26,722 bases of DNA, from NCBI GenBank assembly GCA_964629885.1, contig CAZVRJ010000034.1, forward strand, positions 1 to 26,722. Reading direction: 5' to 3'. Both the position numbers and the translations under genes were made by a program. The notes beneath the pieces are model-generated. The model worked only from the letters and a program-made list of their open reading frames with translations. It was not told where the DNA came from and made no database searches. Origin of the DNA: CAYWCV01 sp964629885. GTDB lineage: Bacteria > Bacteroidota > Rhodothermia > Balneolales > CAYWCV01. Within the stretch, counting starts at the first letter, position 1. Every line of letters starts with the position of its first letter. Of this stretch, positions 17,159 to 24,494 are shown one piece after another.

Positions 17159-18547
17159 CTGGAAACTATCAACTCCATTTTATCGGCTGTCGAAAACGCA
17201 CTTGTAGCCTTTGGCAACTATGCTTGGGGTATGCCATTACTTGTTTTGTTGGTTGGCGGTGGCGTTTTCTTTGCGCTTTTTTCGAGACTGATTCCCTATC
17301 GCCACTTGAAACATGGTCTGCAGATTCTCACTGGCAGATATGATAATCCGGATGATCCAGGCGACATCAACCACTTTCAAGCGCTATCGAGCGCCTTGGC
17401 AGCCACAATTGGCATGGGAAATATCAGCGGTGTTGCCGTTGCGATTGTGATGGGCGGTCCAGGTGCCATCTTTTGGATGTGGGTGAGTGGGCTATTGGGG
17501 ATGGCGACCAAATTCTTTACTTGCACGCTAGCCGTAATGTATAGAGGATATGACAGTGCGGGTCACTTGCAGGGCGGCCCCATGTATGTGATCACAGAGG
17601 GCCTCGGAAAGAAGTGGAAGCCACTGGCCGTTTTTTTCAGCGTGGCCGGACTCTTCGGATGCTTGCCCATGTTTCAATCGAACCAGCTCACACAGATCAT
17701 CCGAGACGTGATTTTAATCCCCAATGGCCTTCCGGAAGACGCGCGATTGATTTCGGATGCACTTGTTGGTCTACTGCTGGTCGGTTTGACGAGTCTGGTG
17801 ATATTTGGCGGCATCAAGCGAATCGGAACTGTGGCGGCAAAGCTGGTTCCGGCCATGGTTTTGTTGTATTTCGTGACGGTTCTGATCATCGTGTTCTATC
17901 ATGCCGCCGAGATTCCGTTTTACCTAAGGCTCATCTTGCATGACGCATTCACGGCCGATGCCGTTCTGGGTGGGGCTTTAGGTGCACTCATTATTACAGG
18001 CATACGCCGTGCAGCCTTCTCGAACGAGGCCGGCATTGGGACGGAAGCGCTCGCACACGGGGCCGCTAAGACGAAAGAGCCCGTAAGGGAAGGCCTTGTG
18101 GCGATGATGGGTCCAGTGATCGATACTCACATCGTGTGTACGCTCACTGCGTTTGCAATTATTATGACAGGTGTTTGGGATGATCAGGTCACAAATGGCG
18201 TAACAGTCACCGTTATGGCATTCGAAGAGGTGATGCCGGGGTTCGGCAAGTATATATTAGTGCTGGCGGTGTCCATCTTCGCTTTGACCACCATGTTTAC
18301 GTATTCCTATTACGGTAGCAAGTGCCTCGGATTTTTGATTGGTGCCCAAAAGCAGCACTACTATAACTACTTCTATGTATTCATGATCTTTTTGGGCGCT
18401 ATCGGCACAATTGATGCCGTAATCAGCTTTATGGACGGAATGTTCGCCATGATGGCCATTCCGACAATGACATCAGCGCTGTTGCTGTCGCCAAAAGTTG
18501 TTGCAGCTGCGAAAGACTACTTCAAGAGAATGCAAGGCCAGATGTAA
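17159..18547 (+). CDS. Alanine/glycine:cation symporter (AGCS family), probable CTG start
   Basis: The family is clear from the conserved segments around TIGMGNISGVAVAI and FSNEAGIGTEALAHGAAKTK (starting near residue 287) and from about ten membrane helices. Known role: sodium- or proton-coupled uptake of alanine or glycine. The first ATG (17231) begins inside the expected first helix (MPLLVLLVGGG). The frame is open upstream and encodes a typical AGCS N-terminus (ETINSILSAVENALVAFGNY). The best start is CTG at 17159, preceded by AAGGA at a six-base spacing, which gives 462 residues. The only stop further upstream is TGA at 17141. No ATG, GTG or TTG lies between, so either CTG is used, or ATT/ATC, or one base is miscalled. 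A perfect palindrome follows the gene at 18588. Confidence 0.85.
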   Translation: METINSILSAVENALVAFGNYAWGMPLLVLLVGGGVFFALFSRLIPYRHLKHGLQILTGRYDNPDDPGDINHFQALSSALAATIGMGNISGVAVAIVMGGPGAIFWMWVSGLLGMATKFFTCTLAVMYRGYDSAGHLQGGPMYVITEGLGKKWKPLAVFFSVAGLFGCLPMFQSNQLTQIIRDVILIPNGLPEDARLISDALVGLLLVGLTSLVIFGGIKRIGTVAAKLVPAMVLLYFVTVLIIVFYHAAEIPFYLRLILHDAFTADAVLGGALGALIITGIRRAAFSNEAGIGTEALAHGAAKTKEPVREGLVAMMGPVIDTHIVCTLTAFAIIMTGVWDDQVTNGVTVTVMAFEEVMPGFGKYILVLAVSIFALTTMFTYSYYGSKCLGFLIGAQKQHYYNYFYVFMIFLGAIGTIDAVISFMDGMFAMMAIPTMTSALLLSPKVVAAAKDYFKRMQGQM

Positions 18548-18587
18548 TTCCAGCCCGTTCAGCACAAAAATCAGGCAGCTTATCACG

Positions 18588-18613
18588 GATAATTGTGACC
18601 GGTCACAATTATC
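18588..18613. promoter_or_regulatory. Perfect 26-bp palindrome, LacI-type operator candidate
   Basis: The half-site GATAATTGTGACC is followed directly by its exact reverse complement, with no spacer. The inner 20 bp differ from the symmetric lac operator only at the two bases next to the central CG on each side pair (CCGG instead of GCGC). A central CG is typical of LacI/GalR operators. It lies 40 bp after the symporter stop and 72 bp before the exported ankyrin gene. There is no T-tract, so it is a poor terminator. A promoter was not recognised beside it. Confidence 0.7.
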
Positions 18614-18685
18614 GATCACACCGTCTGTCTAGGCGTAAGAGATGATTGGTTACCCCAGTTCACCTCAACTACAGATCATACAGAC

Positions 18686-19168
18686 ATGAAAAAGTTAACA
18701 CTGATGCTCCTGTTTTGCCTTGCTATCGCTGCAGGCACTGCGTATGCCGAAACCAACGATTTGCATCGAGCCGCCAAGATTGGCGATATCGAAGCTGTAA
18801 CTGAGCTTTTGAAGAAGCCCGACACAAAGGTGACAGTAAACGCTGTCGACGAAAACGGATTTACTCCTTTGATGTATGCATCGATAATTGGTGATGTTTC
18901 AATTATTGAAATGCTACTAGATAATGGCGCCGATGTAAATGCCCAGAATCAAAGTGGCGCTACGGCTCTTATGTTGGCTGCAAAGTACAACCACATGAAG
19001 ACCTGCAAAATGCTTGTCCAATCAGGTGCCAATGCAAAATTGCAGACAACGAATCGTCAGACAGCGGTTAGCATAGCATCTCAGTATGGCAATTATGAGC
19101 TAGCAGAATATCTGGCTCAAGTTACTGATCGCTCTTTCCGAAAAGCAACCTATTTCAAAATTCCGTGA
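18686..19168 (+). CDS. Small exported ankyrin-repeat protein
   Basis: The 160-residue protein has a Sec signal peptide (MKKLTLMLLFCLAIAAG, cleavage after AYA). About three to four ankyrin repeats follow, with the canonical GFTPLMYAS and GATALMLAAKY starts and LLDNGADVN turns. The C-terminal 20 residues are basic and aromatic and are not repeat-like. It is probably periplasmic and acts by protein binding; no partner is evident. It resembles the ankyrin protein at 14021-14668 in design (signal plus repeats) but is shorter. The 26-bp palindrome lies upstream and a strong terminator follows 28 bp after the stop, so it is likely a single-gene unit. Confidence 0.85.
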   Translation: MKKLTLMLLFCLAIAAGTAYAETNDLHRAAKIGDIEAVTELLKKPDTKVTVNAVDENGFTPLMYASIIGDVSIIEMLLDNGADVNAQNQSGATALMLAAKYNHMKTCKMLVQSGANAKLQTTNRQTAVSIASQYGNYELAEYLAQVTDRSFRKATYFKIP

Positions 19169-19196
19169 GTGCAATCGTGCACGTGTGACAACCCAA

Positions 19197-19231
19197 GGGC
19201 GATCGGCTGAAACCGGTCGCCCTATTTTTTT
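19197..19231 (+). terminator. Strong intrinsic terminator after the ankyrin gene
   Basis: A 10-bp GC-rich stem (GGGCGATCGG at 19197-19206 with CCGGTCGCCC at 19213-19222, one G-U pair) encloses a 6-nt loop and is followed by TA and seven T residues (19225-19231). It isolates the ankyrin gene from the GH84 gene. Confidence 0.92.
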
Positions 19232-19263
19232 GATATTTCGATCGGGATTGACGTTCTTTCGAG

Positions 19264-21225
19264 ATGATAAGGATTTGGAAATATTTCATTGGGGCATTAA
19301 TTACTGCCAATTTATTCGTGCCCCAGCAGTTGTTGGGTCAGGAAAACGATGAAAGCCAACTGCTTACGGGCGTTGTGGAGGGGTTTTATGGCACCCCATG
19401 GTCGCCTGAGCAGCGCTTGGATTTGATCCAATTCATGGGTGAATTCGGACTTAAGCACTATGTATATGCTCCTAAAGACGACCCACTACATCGCAGCCGA
19501 TGGGCCGAACTGTACCCCGACTCCAGCCTGATTAAGTTTGAACATTTGTTGGATTATGGCGACAAGAACCATGTAACCATCTGGTTTGCCATCAGTCCTG
19601 GTCTGAACATACGATACTCTAACGACGAAGACTTTGCGAAGCTCACCAACAAACTTGAGCAAGTACTTCAATCGGGGTTTCGGCACGTGGCTCTGTTCCT
19701 CGACGACGTGCCTGAGCGGTTGCAGCATGCCGAGGACAGAGAAGTCTACTCAAATATTGCCTATGCGCATGCCGATTTAATACAGCGGCTTCACGCCTAT
19801 CTAATCGAACGTGGTGTCGAGCTGTGGGTTTGTCCCACGGTTTACGCCGATTCATTTGGCGACCAAAAGTATCTGAACGCGCTTGGTCCTATGATGCCGG
19901 CAGGCGTGCCCTTGTTTTGGACGGGCCCAGACGTGGCTTCGCCCGATATCACAGCGGCCGATGTATCGCGGTGGATGAATCGTACGGGGTCAAAGCCGCT
20001 TGTTTGGGATAACTACCCTGTGAATGACTACGAGGTTTGGCGACCATTTTTGGGTCCATATCCAGCTAGGGATGCAGACGGAGTAAATTCAACACTTGGA
20101 TTCATTGCGAATCCGGGTCCGTCGATCTACACCAGTATGGTTGGGCTTGCCACGTTGGCAGATCTGATTGAGGATCCTGTAGGTTACCGACCCGCCATTG
20201 CACACGAAAGGTCCTTACGTAGACTCTTTGGCGACGATGTGTATCCATTGCTGGCACCGGTCGTTGAGTTTTACAGTGCCTATGGTTGGGAGGATCACCA
20301 CTTGAGTGGACTGTACAAGCCGGGAATGCCGATAAAGGTGACCGAGCTAGATTCGGTTCTTACGGCCATGAAGCTCCAATTAGGAGAATTGCGTGCCTAT
20401 GCGGGTGGGAATCGGCGGCTTGAAGGCTTTATTCTCGAAGTGGAAGGTTATCTCCAGAACTCGCAGAATCGCCTCAATGACATGAAATCAGACTCCAGGT
20501 ATTCGGTTATCGGCGATGAGCTGGTTTTTAACGATGCATTGGATCGCTACGCAGCATCAACGGTCCGTCGGCCGTTAACTGTGGATTCAAGAGATTGGCG
20601 CAGCGTCAAACGGCATCGGCTTTATCGCGACGGCATCCTCGACAAGCAGGAAGTTGTGTATTACGACGTGCAGTATGCCGCCACTACCGACACGCTCTTC
20701 GCGCGGTTGTCGTTCAAGACAGGGACCTACATCTATTTGGACAGTCAGACCATGTACGGTGGCAATCTAGCGACCCTTGCGGTTGCGGCCGATCCATCTT
20801 CGGCAGAAATGCACCCGTCACCGGGCGATCTTTTTATAGTTACCACCCCAGGCGATCCCTTCGTAGAGCTCAGCCGTTTTACGTTGAATTTGGGTGGATT
20901 TGCCTCTCGGGGAATCGCGGACATCAATCTAAGGCAGATATCCAGTTTTTTCCACCAATTTGCCGTTGTGCCGAGTGCCGAAGAAAGATTCCTGTTCGAT
21001 GGTGTTCGGTTGGAGAGTTATAACGAGAAAAGCGATTTCTTCCTGATGGCCGCAATCCCCAGACGTGGACACAATGAAATGCTACTCAACTGGAGCCTAA
21101 ACTTGTTTACAACCGTCGAGGGCGTGTCTCAGCCATCGGCGACTGCTACCTTCAACTGGATGGCAAGCCGTCGATCCTATTTGGGTAATCCGCAAACATG
21201 GGTGCGCATCCAAATTTCAGATTAG
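19264..21225 (+). CDS. GH84 beta-N-acetylglucosaminidase, secreted
   Basis: The 653-residue protein has an N-terminal signal (MIRIWKYFIGALITANLF, cleavage near LLGQ). Residues 35-330 match the GH84 catalytic barrel: GVVEGFYGTPWS at 36-47, YAPKDDP at 68-74, the adjacent catalytic aspartates in LFLDDVP (D147, D148), and VWDNYPVND at 247-255. GH84 enzymes remove terminal beta-linked GlcNAc by substrate-assisted catalysis, in which the substrate acetamido group is the nucleophile and the two Asp residues assist. The C-terminal 200 residues are beta-rich and match no domain I recognise. The next gene, 47 bp downstream, is a NagX-like acyltransferase, which supports a role in scavenging GlcNAc-containing glycans. 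The ATG at 19264 lacks a Shine-Dalgarno sequence. Confidence 0.92.
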   Translation: MIRIWKYFIGALITANLFVPQQLLGQENDESQLLTGVVEGFYGTPWSPEQRLDLIQFMGEFGLKHYVYAPKDDPLHRSRWAELYPDSSLIKFEHLLDYGDKNHVTIWFAISPGLNIRYSNDEDFAKLTNKLEQVLQSGFRHVALFLDDVPERLQHAEDREVYSNIAYAHADLIQRLHAYLIERGVELWVCPTVYADSFGDQKYLNALGPMMPAGVPLFWTGPDVASPDITAADVSRWMNRTGSKPLVWDNYPVNDYEVWRPFLGPYPARDADGVNSTLGFIANPGPSIYTSMVGLATLADLIEDPVGYRPAIAHERSLRRLFGDDVYPLLAPVVEFYSAYGWEDHHLSGLYKPGMPIKVTELDSVLTAMKLQLGELRAYAGGNRRLEGFILEVEGYLQNSQNRLNDMKSDSRYSVIGDELVFNDALDRYAASTVRRPLTVDSRDWRSVKRHRLYRDGILDKQEVVYYDVQYAATTDTLFARLSFKTGTYIYLDSQTMYGGNLATLAVAADPSSAEMHPSPGDLFIVTTPGDPFVELSRFTLNLGGFASRGIADINLRQISSFFHQFAVVPSAEERFLFDGVRLESYNEKSDFFLMAAIPRRGHNEMLLNWSLNLFTTVEGVSQPSATATFNWMASRRSYLGNPQTWVRIQISD

Positions 21226-21272
21226 TTTTGTACTTTGGGTAAGTCAATCAACTTTGCCAAGTGGAGGATTAG

Positions 21273-22404
21273 ATGAGCAGCCCAGTCGCATCGGGACGTT
21301 TGGTATCGCTCGACACATTTCGTGGGATTACGATTGCCGGGATGATCTTGGTTAACAACCCCGGCACCTGGTCGAGCATTTATGGCCCACTCAAGCATGC
21401 ACCTTGGCATGGCTGGACACCAACCGACCTCGTATTCCCATTTTTCCTTTTCATAGTTGGTGTGGCTATCGTTTATGCCTACGCCGGGGCCATGGAACGG
21501 GGTGCAACAAGCAAGGATCTCGTAAAAAAGGCAGCAGTAAGGTCTATTAAACTGTTCGCTTTGGGCTTGATAATGGCCGCATACCCGTTCTTTCAGCTGG
21601 AGCCGACCTTTGGAATTCGCGAGTCTATCTACGGCTTGAGAATTATGGGTGTGTTACAACGGATAGCAGTGTGTTACTTGGTCGTATCCATCTTCTTTGT
21701 ATACATGAAGCCCAAAACCATGGTTTGGGTATTTTGGAGCCTGTTGCTCGGTTATTGGGCCGCCATGGCTTGGATACCTGTACCTGGTTATGGCGCGGGG
21801 CAAATTGATAGCGCCACAGGAAATCTGGCGGCATACATCGACAGGCTCATTTTTGGAAAGCACCTCTGGGTAGGAGCCCAGCGGGAATGGGATCCCGAGG
21901 GTCTTCTCAGTAGCCTTCCCGCCATAGCAACCACCATGTTGGGAGTATGGACCGGTCTACTGCTCCGAAACAAAGACCTCACCCCGGTCGATAAAACGGC
22001 TCAGATGATGGTACGGGGAGGAGTATTATTGATCATAGGCTATGTATGGGACTTATACTTCCCCATCAACAAAAACATCTGGACGAGCTCTTACACCATC
22101 TTTACCGGTGGACAGGCAATGATCGGCCTAGGCCTGTGCTATTGGATAGCCGATGTGAAGGGCAAAAAGTCGTGGACACAACCCTTTGTGGTGTACGGCG
22201 TAAATGCCATCACGGTATTCTTTTTCAGCGGTATTCTTGCTAAGACGCTGGGTTTAATAAGGGTCGGACCCGAGGGTGCGAGTGTGACCCTTCAGTCTTG
22301 GATATTCCAAAACCTGTTTAATTCGTGGCTGCCCACGATCGACGCTTCGCTGGCCTATGCCCTGACCTGGATAGTGATGTGGTACTTCATCCTGCTTTGG
22401 ATGT
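21273..22404 (+). CDS. NagX/HGSNAT-like (DUF5009) membrane acyltransferase, cut by gap
   Basis: GGAGG six bases before the ATG at 21273 supports this start. The visible 377 residues carry about ten membrane helices. The N-terminal signature of heparan-alpha-glucosaminide N-acetyltransferase relatives is present: SLDTFRGITIAGMILVNNPG, then HAPWHGWTPTDLVFPFFLF, in which H42 matches by position the active-site His of human HGSNAT as I recall it. Family size suggests that only about 10-20 residues are missing, hidden in the N run from 22405. The continued frame beyond the gap has no family features and I do not join it. In other bacteria nagX occurs in GlcNAc-use gene clusters, which fits the GH84 gene immediately upstream. 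The transferred group and acceptor are not known for this protein. Confidence 0.85.
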
Positions 22405-22504
22405 NNNNNNNNNNNNNNNNNNNNNNNNNNNNNNNNNNNNNNNNNNNNNNNNNNNNNNNNNNNNNNNNNNNNNNNNNNNNNNNNNNNNNNNNNNNNNNNN
22501 NNNN
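22405..22504. other. Assembly gap (100 N)
   Basis: Exactly 100 ambiguous bases. A round 100 is often a placeholder for a gap of unknown length, so distances across it cannot be trusted. It hides the 3' end of the NagX-like gene and most of the gene that follows RIC. Confidence 0.98.
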
Positions 22505-22551
22505 ACAACCGAGGGGTGTCTCGCGCCGTTGCTCTTGAATGTTTTTTTCAT
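22505..22551 (-). CDS. Start of an unidentified gene downstream of RIC (cut by gap)
   Basis: An ATG at 22551 overlaps the RIC stop codon by the four-base ATGA arrangement, a common sign of translational coupling. Sixteen codons are readable (MKKTFKSNGARHPSVV) before the N run. The length is too short to assign a family. Position suggests a partner of RIC in nitrosative or iron-sulfur stress, but a chance ATG cannot be excluded. It would be convergent with the NagX-like gene inside the gap. Confidence 0.4.
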
Positions 22552-23282
22552 GACACTAATCCTGCAATTCGTTGATACTTGGCAAAAAGGACGTGATTTT
22601 CTAGAAAGACGTGCCTGTGAAGATCCTTTTCAAAGTCGGCCAAACTAGCGAACAGCACTCGGTAACTGTTGCAGGCGTGGCTGGGAGGGGTGAAGTCGTC
22701 GGTGAGCTGCCGTAGCTCGGCCAGTATGCCACCTACTTCCACGTGTTCTGCCTCCATTGAATCGATCAATTTTCTCATGTCGAGGTCGGAGGGCTGACCC
22801 TTTGCTGCGGCAATCATTTCCGGAAAGACGGAATCCTCCTCTTCACGCATGTGCGAGGTCATTGCGTCTTCGAGCACTTCTACCAGCTCGTTTACATGGA
22901 ACAACCTGTCGTCCGACTTTCCATGAGCGTTTGCGACACGATTGGCATAGTACCTCAACGAAGGCAATGCCTCGCGTACATAGCCGTGATGAACCTCCAC
23001 GATGTAGTTGCTCAACAAGGGGATAGACCATTTGGTCACGTCAGCCGTGCTATTGGCAGGACCTGAGCTCAGCGACTCAAGCGCTTTAAGTATTGGTTGC
23101 GGATCTTGGTTCGTTTCTGCAGCGGCCTCCAAGATGGGTTTTTTGCCTCCACAGCAGTAATCAATACCAAAGCTTCTGAAGACATCGGCAGTACGGTAAT
23201 CTTTGCCGACAAGCTCGGCAACAGTGCAAGTGGATGGGTCGACCATCAAAGGTTCGCCCTTCCGCGATGAGATCTGGATCAT
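22548..23282 (-). CDS. ric: Iron-sulfur cluster repair di-iron protein RIC (ScdA/YtfE/DnrN)
   Basis: The 244-residue protein has the ScdA N-terminal domain (about 15-72) with the characteristic IDYCCGGK motif (C43, C44), followed by a hemerythrin-like four-helix domain. Di-iron ligands match the E. coli YtfE set in order and mostly in spacing: H99 (or H98), H144, E148, H180, H224 and E228. Known role: repair of iron-sulfur clusters damaged by nitric oxide or oxidants. The ATG at 23282 is used here; an internal ATG at codon 13 is possible and would remove only the non-conserved leader. Two palindromes in the 71-bp upstream gap are candidate operators for a nitrosative-stress regulator. A four-base overlap with a following ATG suggests at least one more gene in the operon. 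Confidence 0.93.
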   Translation of the reverse strand: MIQISSRKGEPLMVDPSTCTVAELVGKDYRTADVFRSFGIDYCCGGKKPILEAAAETNQDPQPILKALESLSSGPANSTADVTKWSIPLLSNYIVEVHHGYVREALPSLRYYANRVANAHGKSDDRLFHVNELVEVLEDAMTSHMREEEDSVFPEMIAAAKGQPSDLDMRKLIDSMEAEHVEVGGILAELRQLTDDFTPPSHACNSYRVLFASLADFEKDLHRHVFLENHVLFAKYQRIAGLVS

Positions 23283-23296
23283 GGTGACGGATGTTA

Positions 23297-23318
23297 ATTA
23301 GGAGTACTTTGTCCTAAT
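23297..23318. promoter_or_regulatory. Palindromic operator candidate 1 before RIC
   Basis: ATTAGGA (23297-23303) and TCCTAAT (23312-23318) are perfect inverted repeats separated by eight bases. The site lies 14 bp upstream of the RIC start, where a repressor would block transcription. It shares the feature TTGTCyT with the second palindrome. Confidence 0.6.
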
Positions 23319-23337
23319 ATAACAAACCCTTTTAAAT

Positions 23338-23353
23338 AAGACAAACTTGTCTT
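23338..23353. promoter_or_regulatory. Palindromic operator candidate 2 before RIC
   Basis: AAGACAA (23338-23344) and TTGTCTT (23347-23353) form a perfect dyad with a two-base spacer. It directly abuts the stop codon of the upstream gene at 23354-23356. The two-base loop and A/T-rich stem make it a poor terminator, so an operator for a dimeric regulator is likelier. Confidence 0.55.
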
Positions 23354-24472
23354 TTATAGTTCCGACACGGAGATTGGTAGCAATGTAACTCCATACTTCT
23401 CTGACACCAGCTTAATGATGGGGTCGTTGTTCAACTTGCGCATCATTCGTGCGGTCTGCTCGGGCGTGTTACCCATTACCATCCACTCAGTGAGACCAAG
23501 GTGTTTAACTGCAAAGAAGAATCCACCAATTACATATGGGCCAAATGGGGATACTGGCAGGTCGAAACTGCTACCAGTAATATGAAAAACTGTATTGACC
23601 AAAGAGGCATCCAAATCGGGGAGGTTGTATTTCTTCATGAAAAAATAGGTGGCCTTCGCTCGGATTCCTGGTTGGGGATCGCTCATTGAAAACAACCCAG
23701 CAAACGGTTTTTGCTTTGTAGACTGATTTACCCATGAGGCATGGTCGCTATCGGCTAATTCGCGAACTCGTTTCATGGCGGTGTCCCAAAACGGCACTTC
23801 TGGCAAGCCGCCGTCAAGGCGTATCAAGCCATGGATACTGTAGTCATGGATGCCTGCAGTAATCTTGATTCCCAAACTGCTCATGTTTGGGTCGTTGCGA
23901 ATGGCCTTCTCAAGCAATGTGCGTTGTAGACGTGGATGAGTGCGAAGTTTATCAATACTTTTTATCCAATCGCCTGCAAGGTCGCCATCCCATGAGTAGA
24001 AGTCACGCAGCAACCGGCGGATACCACGTTCGTTCTCGATGGTGAACGTTCCGCTTTGTCCTTCAATGACCGGTTTGGTGCCAATAAGCAACTGTTCAAG
24101 TTCAATTCCAACAGTTGTTGCCTCGAGCATACCGCAGTTGAGTGGCGAGCCCGGCACGATGTTCATTTCGTAGATGTGACTGATGTACTCCGTGTTCGAA
24201 TGGTCGTCGAGGTGTCCGTGAGACTGAATGTGAATGTAATAGGTAATGTTGTCGCTGTCGTAGTTGCGCTGTACTTCTTCAATGATGCGCTTGATATCCA
24301 TTACCACGTCGGGGGTGACAAATGCACCGGCTACCCTTAGGGTGTGCAGGCTCACCTCAATGCCCTTTTGGAGGTATTCACGAATTAGATCAGCCAATAT
24401 AAAGGACTGATAACGATTGAAATCGCGGGCATCGGAGCACGCTAACTGAATGTGTACCTCGATGGGAATCAT
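23354..24472 (-). CDS. Putative two-module beta-carbonic-anhydrase-like protein
   Basis: The ATG at 24472 gives 372 residues and a 22-bp gap to the GNAT gene. The frame runs upstream to 24592, but that part overlaps GNAT and is not conserved-looking. I do not recognise an exact family, but two segments recall beta-carbonic anhydrases. Module 1 has QLACSDAR (C12, D14, R16, the CxDxR motif), LRVAGAFV (45-52, compare RNAG), IQSHGH (82-87) and GIHDYSIHG (207-215). Module 2 has KPFAGLFSMSDPQ (compare PFA...CSDSR), VFHITGSS, FFFAVKHLGL and VMGNTPEQ (compare GHxxCG). In module 2 Cys becomes Met, Arg becomes Gln, His becomes Asn and the second Cys is lost. Such an active-plus-dead pairing is known in the carboxysomal CsoSCA. 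In module 1 the HxxC is also altered, so activity is uncertain. No signal peptide, so cytoplasmic. Confidence 0.5.
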   Translation of the reverse strand: MIPIEVHIQLACSDARDFNRYQSFILADLIREYLQKGIEVSLHTLRVAGAFVTPDVVMDIKRIIEEVQRNYDSDNITYYIHIQSHGHLDDHSNTEYISHIYEMNIVPGSPLNCGMLEATTVGIELEQLLIGTKPVIEGQSGTFTIENERGIRRLLRDFYSWDGDLAGDWIKSIDKLRTHPRLQRTLLEKAIRNDPNMSSLGIKITAGIHDYSIHGLIRLDGGLPEVPFWDTAMKRVRELADSDHASWVNQSTKQKPFAGLFSMSDPQPGIRAKATYFFMKKYNLPDLDASLVNTVFHITGSSFDLPVSPFGPYVIGGFFFAVKHLGLTEWMVMGNTPEQTARMMRKLNNDPIIKLVSEKYGVTLLPISVSEL

Positions 24473-24494
24473 AAATTGGAAGTGGAGTGGAAAA

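Noticed and set aside
18588..18613. Reading the 26-bp palindrome as the symporter terminator
   Set aside because: There is no spacer for a loop beyond the central CCGG and no T-tract after it; operator-like symmetry explains it better, though an RNA stem is not excluded.
22505..22538. Continuation of the NagX-like protein after the gap (ending QPRGVSRRCS)
   Set aside because: The frame across a gap of unknown size is arbitrary and the residues do not fit the family C-terminus.
22325..22648. Open frame reading through the N run on the plus strand
   Set aside because: It is open only because N codons are untranslatable; the visible parts are an alternate frame of the NagX-like gene and antisense of RIC.
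23338..23353. Reading the AAGACAA/TTGTCTT dyad as a terminator of the upstream gene
   Set aside because: The stem is A/T-rich, the loop is two bases and no U-run follows in the transcribed direction.
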